From Thioploca sp. (GTDB taxonomy: Bacteria; Pseudomonadota; Gammaproteobacteria; Beggiatoales; Beggiatoaceae), in NCBI GenBank assembly GCA_012032555.1, contig JAAUSR010000038.1, positions 1-47,369 of the forward strand: a stretch of 47,369 nt of DNA, written 5' to 3'. The notes below the pieces were generated by a model that searched no databases, was not told the origin of the DNA, and saw only the letters and a list, made by a program, of their open reading frames with translations. A program made the translations under genes and the position numbers. Position 1 is the first letter of the stretch, and the number at the start of each line of letters is the position of its first letter. Positions 34,200 through 42,708 of this stretch are shown piece by piece.

Positions 34200-35267
34200 A
34201 TGGCGGTACGGGGACAATTTCATTTACAACAAGGTCATTTTGTTCTAGACGTTAATTTTCATCTACCTGATCAAGGAATAACCGCCGTTTTTGGACCCTC
34301 TGGTTGCGGTAAAACTACTTTAATTCGTTGTGTTGCTGGTTTAGAACGTGCACTCGGGTTTTTAAAAGTTAATGGCCATTGTTGGCAGGATGAGTCACGT
34401 CATTTTTTCTTGCCCACCTATCAACGTGCTTTGGGTTATGTTTTTCAGGAAGCGAGTTTATTTCCACATTTATCTGTCGTTAAAAACCTTGAATATGGTT
34501 TCCACCGTATTCCGCCCCAACAACGCTACGTTATTTTTGAAGAAGTCGTGACTTTTCTGGGTATCACCAGTTTACTCTACCGTAAACCGGAATGTCTCTC
34601 CGGAGGAGAGCGACAAAGGGTTGCCTTAGCGCGCGCCTTACTGACCAGTCCCCAGTTACTACTTATGGATGAACCTCTCGCTGCGCTTGATGCCGATAGT
34701 AAAGCGGAAATTTTACCTTACTTAGAAAAATTACATGAACAACTTGCTATCCCGGTGTTATATATTACTCACACGATGTTAGAAGTCATGCATTTAGCGG
34801 ATACGCTTTTGGTTATTGAACAGGGTAGAGTTGTCAGCAGCGGCGCCCTAACCGCAGTATTAACTCAACTAGACTTACCATTAGCGCATACCTATGATGC
34901 TGGTGTCGTTATCGAAGCTAAAGTGGTTGAACATGATGAATATTTCCACTTAACTTACCTAAACTATAGCGGTGGACGGTTAAGTTTGCGTCGTGAAAAT
35001 TTGCCCTTAGGTCAAAAGGTCCGTGTGGTTGTTAATGCTAAAGATGTCAGTTTAGCTATAGAAAATGAAGTTTCTTCAAGTATTCTTAATATTTTTCCAA
35101 CCACTATTTTAGAAATAGTGGAGGATTCACCTGGACAAATAATGATTAAATTAGATGCCCGTGGTACACTACTCTTGGCAAGAATTACTAAGAAATCAAT
35201 GGTACTATTAAAATTACAAATTGGTATGCTAGTTTATGCGCGGGTTAAAAGTGTTGCTTTATTATAA
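34200..35267 (+). CDS. modC: Molybdate ABC transporter ATP-binding protein ModC
   Basis: ModC powers molybdate import. The 355-residue protein shows Walker A GPSGCGKTT (about 31-39), the Q-loop FQEASLFPHLSV, the ABC signature LSGGERQRVALARAL (about 136-150), Walker B LLLMDEPLAALD (about 157-168) and a switch His in ITHTMLE. The C-terminal 65 residues (about 290-353: SSILNIFPTTILEIV ... LLLARITKKSMVLLKL) form a TOBE/Mop domain that binds molybdate or tungstate. It is coupled to modB (5 nt). The Mop domain makes molybdate the likely substrate. Confidence 0.94.
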   Translation: MAVRGQFHLQQGHFVLDVNFHLPDQGITAVFGPSGCGKTTLIRCVAGLERALGFLKVNGHCWQDESRHFFLPTYQRALGYVFQEASLFPHLSVVKNLEYGFHRIPPQQRYVIFEEVVTFLGITSLLYRKPECLSGGERQRVALARALLTSPQLLLMDEPLAALDADSKAEILPYLEKLHEQLAIPVLYITHTMLEVMHLADTLLVIEQGRVVSSGALTAVLTQLDLPLAHTYDAGVVIEAKVVEHDEYFHLTYLNYSGGRLSLRRENLPLGQKVRVVVNAKDVSLAIENEVSSSILNIFPTTILEIVEDSPGQIMIKLDARGTLLLARITKKSMVLLKLQIGMLVYARVKSVALL

Positions 35268-35306
35268 CAGACTGAAAAAAGGTAATTTTCCTATTGACTC
35301 AATCCC

Positions 35307-35322
35307 AACTTCAATAGAAGTT
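35307..35322. terminator. Short hairpin between modC and the FIST gene
   Basis: AACTTC-AATA-GAAGTT (35307-35322) makes a 6-bp stem with a 4-nt loop, followed by TTATTAATA on the plus side. It lies between the convergent ends of modC and the FIST gene, so it may end transcription in both directions. Confidence 0.4.
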
Positions 35323-35332
35323 TATTAATAGC

Positions 35333-36451
35333 CTATAAAAATAAAGTTAATACGCCCGTATAGCCATATAATCTTTGGTGATAAATTTCCCCATTAGCAA
35401 AAAAGCCGACCAGCGGAAAATTACCTAACAGCTGCTGAATAGTTTTGATTTCCTTAGAACCCTTACCAAATAAGTTTTTTCCCCTTCCTAAACAAGAATA
35501 ATAAATACCACCTTGAGGTGTTTTACCTTGGAGACGACTTTTTAGGCGATTGAGCATGTTAAGTAGATCTTTATGGGCTGTTTGAGTATCACGGCAGGTA
35601 AACATAATTGGCATACCCGGTGTGACGATATCGCCTATGGCTAATAATTTATGTTCTGGGTCAATACCAATCAGGTTTCTAACCATATAATCGCCAGTAT
35701 CGGAACCACGTAAAGGTAAAGCAGCAAAGATATAACCTGCTATTTTATTGACATTTTCCGCAAACTCTTGACCAATATCTTCGTTAAAAACGTCTAAAGC
35801 GGGGCGATCGTCTATACGAATAATAATATTATGACTCGACTCAGTAATTTGATGACGTGGACCAATGGCAGAACAACCCTGAGTTAAGCAAGTCGCTACT
35901 TCCACCGCACTAGAAAACAACACGCCGGATAATCCACTTTCAATTACTTCATCCGCAATTTGTAAATTTTGGTGACGTGAACTGGTTAGTCCACCGACCA
36001 GAAAGCCTTCCCCTAACTGTTCGCTCAATTGAAATATTGAATTACTTATTTGATCATTACGTGGATCACCATGAACAACAGCAAACATAGGTCGTTTACT
36101 ATCACACCAAGATTGATGAGTACGGGAGAATTCTTTAAACTCTTCAGTAATCTCAGTGAATACTTGAAAAGTATGATGAGAAAATTGACCCACCATGATA
36201 GCTATAGCGGGTTCATCAAAATATTCTTGATTTTGACTGAAAATACCAATACCGACTGTGCCCACCCAGTGTGGTATCTGAGTATGTTGTTTAACATAAT
36301 TTAAAATCTCAACGAGGTACTCCGCTAATAAATCGGTTACATATAAAAAACCGAGACTATCTGAGTCAGTTACCTGACCCAATTGCATTAGGCAGGCTTG
36401 TGCTGCTTCCTGCCATTGACTCGCTTTCGCATGACCACATCGAAAATGCAC
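35333..36451 (-). CDS. FIST N and FIST C domain protein
   Basis: The 372-residue cytoplasmic protein has a FIST N domain (about 30-200: LGFLYVTDLLAEYLVEIL; WVGTVGIGIFSQNQEYFDEPAIAIMV; LGEGFLVGGLTSSRHQ) and a FIST C domain (about 210-350: ALDVFNEDIGQEFAENV; RNLIGIDPEHKLLAIGDIV; GGIYYSCLGRGKNLFG; PLVGFFANGEIYH). FIST domains are predicted ligand sensors, often linked to small-molecule or amino-acid sensing and signal transduction. The protein has no output domain, so it would act through a partner. It starts at GTG 36451, with AAGGAG nine nt upstream. No signalling gene is adjacent. Confidence 0.88.
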   Translation of the reverse strand: MHFRCGHAKASQWQEAAQACLMQLGQVTDSDSLGFLYVTDLLAEYLVEILNYVKQHTQIPHWVGTVGIGIFSQNQEYFDEPAIAIMVGQFSHHTFQVFTEITEEFKEFSRTHQSWCDSKRPMFAVVHGDPRNDQISNSIFQLSEQLGEGFLVGGLTSSRHQNLQIADEVIESGLSGVLFSSAVEVATCLTQGCSAIGPRHQITESSHNIIIRIDDRPALDVFNEDIGQEFAENVNKIAGYIFAALPLRGSDTGDYMVRNLIGIDPEHKLLAIGDIVTPGMPIMFTCRDTQTAHKDLLNMLNRLKSRLQGKTPQGGIYYSCLGRGKNLFGKGSKEIKTIQQLLGNFPLVGFFANGEIYHQRLYGYTGVLTLFL

Positions 36452-36515
36452 TATAATGACTCCTTAATTTTTCAAGAGTTAAAGCAATTGGCAAGTCAAT
36501 TAACCCATAAAATAG

Positions 36516-36620
36516 AACAACACCGCTTTTTTATTACCCAATCGTTATTTTTTAATAACCAGAACTGGGCAGCAAAAGTTGTTCTCATTCTCTAAATTTC
36601 AGAAAATCGACGGTGTTGTT
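36516..36620. repeat. Distant 10-bp inverted repeat between two minus-strand genes
   Basis: AACAACACCG (36516-36525) and CGGTGTTGTT (36611-36620) are perfect inverted repeats 85 nt apart. They lie in the gap between the end of the duplicated small gene and the start of the FIST gene. The meaning is unclear; they could frame a small decayed element. Confidence 0.35.
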
Positions 36621-36636
36621 ATTCTATCTTCTGAAG

Positions 36637-36993
36637 TTAATTTTCTTTTACGCCCATAAAGGATTCGATAAGATCTTGGTAAGCCTCAGCTAATATTTTT
36701 ATTTGTTCTGCGATGATATGTTCCGGTGCCACTAAATTAGGATGAAAACGATTACTATGAATCGCCGCAACTAACACATCAGTGGCCATTCTTTTGAGTG
36801 AAACCTCTTTAATTTTTACCGATTTAATCATTTCTGCTAAACCTTGGTAAGCTTCATTAAGCATTTTACTCTGTAGTTTAGCGAGTTCAGTTTGGTTATC
36901 ATGGTGAGGTGGAGTTAAACGATTATTATGAACCAATGCAACCAGTAAATCAGTGGCCATGCGGTTTACTGTATTTTCTTGTGGGGTTGCCAT
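36637..36993 (-). CDS. Small cytoplasmic protein with an internal tandem duplication
   Basis: The 118-residue protein is two copies of a unit of about 50 residues (about 11-60 and 68-115). Each begins RMATD(L/V)LVA and continues (V/I)H(N/S)NR, a Pro/His-containing loop, then KxLxEAYQ(G/D)L and a short helix. Both halves look helical. No Cys, signal peptide or membrane segment is seen. The start ATG 36993 has GGAG eight nt upstream, which supports translation. I know no named family. Its direction matches the FIST gene downstream, 185 nt away. The repeated unit suggests a dimer-like helical bundle in one chain. Confidence 0.65.
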   Translation of the reverse strand: MATPQENTVNRMATDLLVALVHNNRLTPPHHDNQTELAKLQSKMLNEAYQGLAEMIKSVKIKEVSLKRMATDVLVAAIHSNRFHPNLVAPEHIIAEQIKILAEAYQDLIESFMGVKEN

Positions 36994-37114
36994 GCAAATG
37001 TCTCCTTGTTTAAATTAATTGAATATAACCAATTCGGTAAAATTGAAATATCACTCCGAAATATAACCTCGGTTTTTTTGACTGAGGTCTGATTTTAATC
37101 GCTCTTTAAATTTT

Positions 37115-38046
37115 CTATTTAGGGGCTATATTAGCACCTTCTTTGGGTACCGGTAGAAGGTTCTCTCTACTCAAACCTAATTCTAATGCCATAGCACTGG
37201 CAACATAAATTGATGAATAGGTACCGACAACAATACCGGCAATTAAAGCCAAAGCAAATCCCTGGATTAAATCACCACCAACAAAAATAACACCACGACG
37301 ACTAGCAAAGTCGTGGTAGCAGTCATCACTGTTCGGCTGAGCGTTTGATTAATCGACGTATTCATCACCTCAATCACCGATTGTTTGCGCATTTTAATCA
37401 GGTTGTCACGAATCCGATCATAGACAACGATAGTATCATTAATAGAATAGCCTATTACGGCTAATATCGCTGCTAATACGGTTAAATCGAATTCTAGTTG
37501 AAATAAAGAGAATATACCGACGATAAGAATAGGATCATGAAGTAAGGCAATAATTGCACCCATGGCTAGTCGATATTCAAACCGCAAAGCGACATAAATT
37601 AAAATACCGATTAAGGTATAAATCACCGCTAGTACACCTTTTTCAACTAATTCGCTACCCACTTGCGGACCCACATATTCAACCCGACGCATTTCAACTG
37701 CTTCACCGTCAGTTTGCAAAATCTTCAGAATTTGGGTACTGAGTGGATTATCTTTGGATTCTTCATGTTGACCCAAACGAATTATCACGTCGCGATCGGT
37801 ACCAAAATATTGTAATATCGCATCCCCAAAGCCATTGTTACGTAGGTTAGTACGAATCTTCTCTAGTTGCACCGGTTGTTTATAACCGACTTCAATCAAA
37901 GTACCCCCGGTAAAATCCAGGCCAAAAGCGAGACCCCAAACGAAAAAAGAAATAATACTTACCGTCATCAACACAACAGAAAAGACCATCGCTATATGGC
38001 GAATACCCATAAAATTATATTTATAATCAAATCGATTTAGAAGCAT
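37115..38046 (-). CDS. secF: Protein translocase subunit SecF, interrupted by a frameshift
   Basis: SecF and SecD use the proton motive force to pull exported proteins through SecYEG. From ATG 38046 the first 259 residues show FDYKYNFMGIRH, GLDFTGGTLIEVGY (about 45-58), YVGPQVGSELVEKGVLAV and the membrane core TVLAAILAVIGYSINDTIVVYDRIRDN. The frame then ends at 37267 within a hydrophobic segment. In the next frame the expected tail continues without a gap: GGDLIQGFALALIAGIVVGT, then SSIYVASAMALELGLS, to TAG at 37115. Adding one base in the run of five A (plus strand, 37283-37287) restores LFFVGGD, the normal SecF sequence. A missed base in that homopolymer is the simplest explanation, as SecF function is important. 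Confidence 0.92.
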
Positions 38047-38135
38047 GCTTATTTTCTCATAGAGTTAAATGATTACAACGTTTGTTATCATAGTTACCCA
38101 TGGTTATCATTAATGTCGTTTGCGGTAGAAACAGG

Positions 38136-39974
38136 TTAAACTGGTAATTTGGCTAACTTTCTACCACCATAGAAAAAGTTGATTACAGCACGACTAACCA
38201 TAATGGCAGTAAACATAGAAGTGATAATACCTAAAGACAACGTAATCGCAAAACCCTTGATTGGGCCGGTGCCAAAACTAAATAAAACGATACCCGCTAT
38301 TAAAGTAGTGATATTAGAATCAGCGATAGTGCCAAATGCTTTCTCAAAACCAGCCTGAATACTGGATTGTGGGCTATTACCGTTGGCTAATTCCTCACGG
38401 ATACGTTCGTAAATTAATACATTAGCATCCACGGCCATACCTAAAGTTAACACAATACCGGCCATACCGGGTAAAGTGAGAGTCGCTTGAATCAATGACA
38501 ATAAAGCGACTAAAATAACCACATTCATTAATAAGGCAAAATTAGCAACCAGACCAAAAATATGGTAACGGATCACCATAAACAAAATGACTGCTACAAA
38601 ACCAAGCGTAATAGCCAGTAACCCTTGATCAATGTTTTTCTGGCCTAAACTCGGGCCAATCGTACGCTCTTCAACAATTTCCATAGGGGCTTTTAAAGCA
38701 CCGGCGCGCAATAATAAAGCAAGATTATTAGCTTCATTAGAAGTCAAACCAGTAATTTGGAAATTTTTGCCAAATTCTTCTTGAATGGTGGCAACATTGA
38801 TTACCTCTTCGGTTTTATTATGTTGAGTAACTGCCTTACCTTCAATTATTTTTGTTTCTGTATGGTATTCAATAAAAACAACCGCCATCGGTTTGCCTAC
38901 ATTTTTCCTCGTGGTATCGAACATCCGTTTCGCACCTTTGTTATCTAAACGTACCACTGCTGCTGGACTTCCAGTCCGTTGGTCAATCGTAGCGGCCGCA
39001 TCATTAATTTGATCACCCGTTGCAATAATCTGTCGTTGTAACATAACGGGAGTACCATCACGGCGCTTGTACAAACGTGCATTGTGTTGGCCGGTATCAC
39101 TTTCTGCTACTAAGCGAAATTCCAAAGTAGCTGTGGCACCTAAAATCTCCTTAGCTCTGGCAGTATCTTGAACACCGGGTAATTGTACCACGATACGATC
39201 CTCGCCTTGGCGTTGAATAATCGGTTCAGAAACGCCTAATTCGTTAACCCGATTACGCAAAGTTGTTATATTTTGTTCTAAAGCTTTTTGATGACGTTGT
39301 TTCAAAGCAACTTCAGTGAAAGTGAGATACAAACTATATTCGTCGGTTCCTTCCGATTCGGTCATGTGCAAATCACCGAAACGATTAGCGATTAATTTTT
39401 TAGCTTGATCACGTAGGTCTAAGGTTGAAAAACTTATTTGAATTCCACCACTTTGACTAACAGCTCGATTAATTCCTTTATAGCGTAATTCTTTTTCCCG
39501 AAAAACAGTCCGCAAATCGTTGATATAATTTTCTTCATCTTGTTTAATAGCGGTATCCATATCGATTTGCATCAGAAAATGAATTCCACCTCGCAAATCC
39601 AAACCAAGATACATCGGTTCAGCTCCAATTTGAGTTAACCAATTGGGTATAGCTGAGGCGAGATTTTGCGCCACAATATATTCTGGCAACGCTTCTTTTA
39701 AAGTTGAATACGCTTTCAATTGGGTATCGGTATCTTTAAAACGGATCAAGAGTTGATTAGCCGTTTGTTCAATCCCAAGGTAAGCGAGATGAGCTTGTTT
39801 AAGAGCAGATTCTGCCTTGGTTTGTATGGTAGCATCGATTTTCATATTTCGAGCATAAGCCGGTGAAATTTGTATTGCCGGATCTTCACCAAACAGATTA
39901 GGTAACGCATATAAAGCGCAGATAACAATGATGGCGATAATAAATAAATATTTCCACAATGGATATTGGTTCAT
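38136..39974 (-). CDS. secD: Protein translocase subunit SecD
   Basis: SecD is the large inner-membrane partner of SecF in protein export. The 612-residue protein has an N-terminal membrane anchor (YLFIIAIIVICALYALPNLF), the family motif GLDLRGGIHFLMQIDMD (about 124-140), a large periplasmic region with LRNRVNELGVSEPIIQRQG and IVVQLPGVQD, and a C-terminal RND-like membrane block with AGIVLTLGMAVDANVLIYER, AGFEKAFGTIADSNITTL and GPIKGFAITLSLGI. The length is normal. It lies between yajC (186 nt upstream) and secF (89 nt downstream), the standard order. Confidence 0.97.
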   Translation of the reverse strand: MNQYPLWKYLFIIAIIVICALYALPNLFGEDPAIQISPAYARNMKIDATIQTKAESALKQAHLAYLGIEQTANQLLIRFKDTDTQLKAYSTLKEALPEYIVAQNLASAIPNWLTQIGAEPMYLGLDLRGGIHFLMQIDMDTAIKQDEENYINDLRTVFREKELRYKGINRAVSQSGGIQISFSTLDLRDQAKKLIANRFGDLHMTESEGTDEYSLYLTFTEVALKQRHQKALEQNITTLRNRVNELGVSEPIIQRQGEDRIVVQLPGVQDTARAKEILGATATLEFRLVAESDTGQHNARLYKRRDGTPVMLQRQIIATGDQINDAAATIDQRTGSPAAVVRLDNKGAKRMFDTTRKNVGKPMAVVFIEYHTETKIIEGKAVTQHNKTEEVINVATIQEEFGKNFQITGLTSNEANNLALLLRAGALKAPMEIVEERTIGPSLGQKNIDQGLLAITLGFVAVILFMVIRYHIFGLVANFALLMNVVILVALLSLIQATLTLPGMAGIVLTLGMAVDANVLIYERIREELANGNSPQSSIQAGFEKAFGTIADSNITTLIAGIVLFSFGTGPIKGFAITLSLGIITSMFTAIMVSRAVINFFYGGRKLAKLPV

Positions 39975-40160
39975 AGATATATTGATAAATTCAGGTTAAC
40001 ACAAATTGATATCCCTTAACCTAATAACTCATGTCGTTACTTATTTATCCTTTGGGAGGTGATATGTAACTTCCTTCCAAAGATAACAGGTTAATGTGAC
40101 CCGTTATATTAATAGCAGCAACTTGAAAAGTCAGCCAGTTTACGGGAAAATAGCGAGAGT

Positions 40161-40499
40161 TTATAGCGTATTTTTCAGGGTTCCCTTGGGAACAATAGTC
40201 GCTACTGCTTGACGTTGCACTTTGACTTCGAGATTTGGAGCAATTTCGAGAGCAATAAAGTAGTCATCTAAATGCGTAATTCGACCTAATAATCCACCTT
40301 GCGTCACTACTTCATCTCCTTTCTTGAGCGAATCGACCATTTGTTTATGTTCTTTGACTCGTTTAGTTTGAGGTCGTATTAACAAGAAATAAAATACTAC
40401 AAATAACAGAACCATTATAGCAAGATTGATAAAACTTGCATCAGGATTAGTATGCGTGGAGGTGGTTTGTGCCCAAGCGTTTTGAATCCCATAATCCAT
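40161..40499 (-). CDS. yajC: Preprotein translocase subunit YajC
   Basis: The 112-residue protein has a short periplasmic head, one membrane segment (about 24-42, FINLAIMVLLFVVFYFLLI) and the family signature RPQTKRVKEHKQMVDSLKKG followed by DEVVTQGGLLGRI. YajC joins the SecDF complex in the inner membrane. AAGGGAAATAAT precedes the ATG. It is first in the yajC-secD-secF order; tgt and queA, often upstream, are not present in the window. Confidence 0.95.
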   Translation of the reverse strand: MDYGIQNAWAQTTSTHTNPDASFINLAIMVLLFVVFYFLLIRPQTKRVKEHKQMVDSLKKGDEVVTQGGLLGRITHLDDYFIALEIAPNLEVKVQRQAVATIVPKGTLKNTL

Positions 40500-40901
40500 A
40501 TTATTTCCCTTTATTAATAATCAGTTTGAATTAGCCCATCTAGTCGCTTAATATCATTCTAACACAAATACCTATCAGAGCCGGTATGGGAATTTTATTC
40601 TGATAAAAACTAGACCAATAAGTTAAAAGTATTTAACGATAATTCATGTTGTTATCCAGTTTGAAATCAATTTTGAGAGGTATAGTGAGAATTTAAAACA
40701 ACTCAATCAGTTATTAGCCACATTACAATTCAGCTCTGTGGTCAAGACATGGTTTTTTGATAGAGTGATCATTTAATTAAACGAACCGAAGGTAAGCTCA
40801 ATGCTTGAGTGAGTCTCACGCCACAACTCAACCTTTTAAAAATTACTTTTTAATTGATAGTGTTTGGCATGAGTTTCAAACGACAACAAGTAGCAAAAAT
40901 A
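40500..40901. other. Intergenic region between rpmE and yajC
   Basis: Both neighbours read leftward, so the part near 40500-40650 should hold the yajC promoter. A 53-codon open stretch without ATG (40627-40788, plus strand; containing ENLKQLNQLLATLQFSSVVK) looks like a possible gene fragment but matches nothing I know. A 78-codon frame at 40805-41041 is mostly the antisense of rpmE and is rejected. Confidence 0.35.
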
Positions 40902-41105
40902 CTACTTCTTATTATATTTACGACGGAATTTATCTACTCGCCCAGCGGTATCAACAATTTTTTGTTTACCCGTATAAAATGGATGGCAAGCCGAGCAAAC
41001 TTCTAAGTGCAGGTCCTTGCCGGCCGTTGACCGAGTTGTAAAAGTATTACCACAGCTACAAGTTACATTAATTTCGTTATAAGGCGGATGAATGTCAGGT
41101 TTCAT
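40902..41105 (-). CDS. rpmE: 50S ribosomal protein L31 (zinc-binding form)
   Basis: The 67-residue protein begins [20 protein letters not shown] and ends with [22 protein letters not shown], both family signatures of bL31. The four metal ligands Cys16, Cys18, Cys37 and Cys40 (CSC and CSAC) are intact, so it is the zinc-containing type. It sits in the large subunit at the contact with 30S. It stands alone between two intergenic regions. Confidence 0.96.
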   Translation of the reverse strand: MKPDIHPPYNEINVTCSCGNTFTTRSTAGKDLHLEVCSACHPFYTGKQKIVDTAGRVDKFRRKYNKK

Positions 41106-41404
41106 AATGCTTTAAATTTTGGACTGGTAAAATTCTGGTCTGCATTAAACAAGCTGATAATTTTACTAAAAATTACTATTCGTAACAAGTAGCGATAAAT
41201 GAGGTTGAGAATAGCTCTTAATTTATAAATTATTGATAATAATTAATATTATTAGTTTAACATCAATAATTAACTGATTGGAATGACTACAATTTTATTT
41301 TAATATTCGCCTAAGTTCGAGGTAGCTATCTAGTTAACTTATTGTATCTAATAATAAATATTGACAACTGGCTAGGGTGGTGATGACTGTCAGGGTTTAA
41401 AGAA
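41106..41404. other. AT-rich spacer upstream of rpmE
   Basis: About 300 nt of very AT-rich sequence lie before rpmE. The rpmE promoter must be here. No gene, hairpin or operator stands out. Confidence 0.3.
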
Positions 41405-41679
41405 ATGACAAACTCTATCAAAGGTAAGTTATTACAATTGAAACCCAACAGCAAGGCGAGTGGATTGCGGACACTCCTGATCAGGATATCTATGAACTCG
41501 AGGCAATTAGCTTGGTAAAGCTAGACACCCCTTTCGTCATTATTCTTAAAATAACACGGGTAAGAAGAATACTCAGAATTCTCTATTATCAGCTGGGAAA
41601 ATCTAGTTGTATGGATATGCTTGATAAGTTATCAATGCCAGCTAGCATTTTAAATGAATTAAATTATGCGAGTAAATGA
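41405..41679 (+). pseudogene. Possible frameshifted small gene
   Basis: ATG 41405 opens MTNSIKGK in one frame. From 41428 another frame is open for 83 codons, VITIETQQQGEWIADTP followed by DQDIYELEAISLVKL, to TGA at 41679. It has no start codon of its own. A one-base change near 41425 would join them into about 91 residues. The composition (acidic then basic: KITRVRRILRILYYQLGKS) looks coding, but I recognise no family. It may be a decayed gene or a sequencing error. Confidence 0.35.
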
Positions 41680-41709
41680 GTCCACAAATCAAATATTCAA
41701 TAAACCCGA

Positions 41710-41772
41710 TAGCCTAGATGAAGTGAAATCCAGGAGAAGGATTATGTTCTCCTTATAGTGTAATCTAGGCTA
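41710..41772. repeat. Nested palindromic repeat (TAGCCTAGAT type)
   Basis: Outer arms TAGCCTAGAT (41710-41719) and ATCTAGGCTA (41763-41772) are a perfect inverted repeat. Inside lies a 7-bp stem AGGAGAA/TTCTCCT (41732-41738 with 41747-41753) with an 8-nt loop. It resembles the widespread REP-like sequences that read TAGCCTGGATGAAGCGAAAT. It lies in the gap after the possible frameshifted gene. Confidence 0.6.
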
Positions 41773-41871
41773 CACCTATCTAATGGTCGCCAGACTCTTG
41801 ATTAGCCGTTTCTTTCCAGTCTGCTTTCGCCTTGGTTAATAGTTCAATGTTATTAACTAACAAAAAGTCAA

Positions 41872-42189
41872 TCAATAAATAATACGCCATAACTGATAAA
41901 GGTTATCGGGCATGCAGGGCATTAATCTAACATATTTTCCCCACCCAGTTGGCCCAAGTGCAGGTGCTATGGTGATACAGAATTGTGGCTCCATTTTGCT
42001 GCGGATTTTAACGGGTGGTGAACCGATTTGTCGATCAGTTGCAACTGTCACAATTTGCCATTTTTGAGTCGGCAACTGTCCTGGTTGAAGGGCATAAAAT
42101 TTTTCTTTATCGCAATGCCTTGATTGAGGAAAAACTTTAAATCGTGTTCCGGTGCTTTCAAATTGATGATTGAGATTAATGATAGACAT
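41872..42189 (-). CDS. Small hypothetical protein, possibly lectin-like
   Basis: The 105-residue protein has no signal peptide. It reads as short strands: FKVFPQSRHCDKEKFYALQP, WQIVTVATDRQIGSPPVKI, QFCITIAPALGPTGWGKYVR. It ends LMPCMPDNLYQLWRIIY. Paired Cys and a Q-x-W motif (QLW) at the end recall a ricin-type beta-trefoil subdomain; this is a weak inference. GGGAAGC lies five nt before the ATG and supports translation. No neighbour gives context. Confidence 0.5.
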   Translation of the reverse strand: MSIINLNHQFESTGTRFKVFPQSRHCDKEKFYALQPGQLPTQKWQIVTVATDRQIGSPPVKIRSKMEPQFCITIAPALGPTGWGKYVRLMPCMPDNLYQLWRIIY

Positions 42190-42654
42190 GAACGCTTCCC
42201 TATAAATTGAGTATGATAAAAAACGAGGTCGTCCTGAAATATAAGTAATAAATACTCAAGTTGCTAAAGCAACATTATAATAGACGCTATATGCGATTTT
42301 CTATAGCTTTTTAGAGAAATATTTGGTTTTATTCTTCGAACACTAAGCCAGTAGCCTCTCTGCCATTAAGTTAAGAAAAATGACTCTTAGCCTTATCAAT
42401 GAGGGGATGGTTAAAACAGTTAATCTTATTTCAATGGTCAATCACCCTACCCCCCTCCTTGGTAAGTCAGGAGGGGGAAAATCCTGCTTATACTTTGTCT
42501 ATTTATTTAACGGGTGACATGCCCTATTAAAAGGTTCATTTCAAGTAAGATTTGGTATTATATTTTTTAAGGACAAAAAGAAACCCTTTATCTTAACGAA
42601 ATTATTATTTTTTTTAGTGGTAGATAATGACCAAAGAATTTAAGAAGGTATGTT
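42190..42654. other. Intergenic region with a C/G-rich repeat
   Basis: This 460-nt gap separates a minus-strand gene from a plus-strand operon, so it should hold two promoters. It contains the hairpin repeat at 42451-42477 and AT-rich sequence. No further gene is visible. Confidence 0.35.
42451..42477. repeat. Hairpin repeat CCCCCTCCT / AGGAGGGGG
   Basis: A 9-bp perfect stem (42451-42459 with 42469-42477) has a 9-nt loop. It belongs to the same C-rich/G-rich type as the element at 15006-15040. It may act as a transcription end or be a dispersed repeat. Confidence 0.5.
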
Positions 42655-42708
42655 ATGAACCGTATCCATAATTTACTTTTCGTGATTTATCGTATTATTC
42701 TATCTTGA
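42655..42708 (+). CDS. Short leader ORF overlapping the next start
   Basis: ATG 42655 is preceded by AAGAAGG and encodes 17 hydrophobic residues, MNRIHNLLFVIYRIILS. Its TGA (42706-42708) overlaps a TTG (42705-42707), which opens the next gene as TTGA. The gene after it has no ribosome binding site of its own, so translation could depend on this leader. The alternative is that a one-base error split the real N-terminus. Both are inference. Confidence 0.4.
   Translation: MNRIHNLLFVIYRIILS

Noticed and set aside
36398-36595. 65-codon plus-strand frame overlapping the start of the FIST gene
   Set aside because: It is partly the antisense of the FIST gene. A faint likeness of the later part to PriC-type helices was not enough to keep it.
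25283-40712. Single TCAGTTA/TAACTGA words in murF, rsmH, the FIST gene and the yajC-rpmE gap
   Set aside because: They are isolated, mostly inside coding sequence, and expected by chance; only the phased triplet at 15124-15144 is kept.
40805-41041. 78-codon plus-strand frame across rpmE
   Set aside because: Most of it is antisense to the conserved L31 gene.
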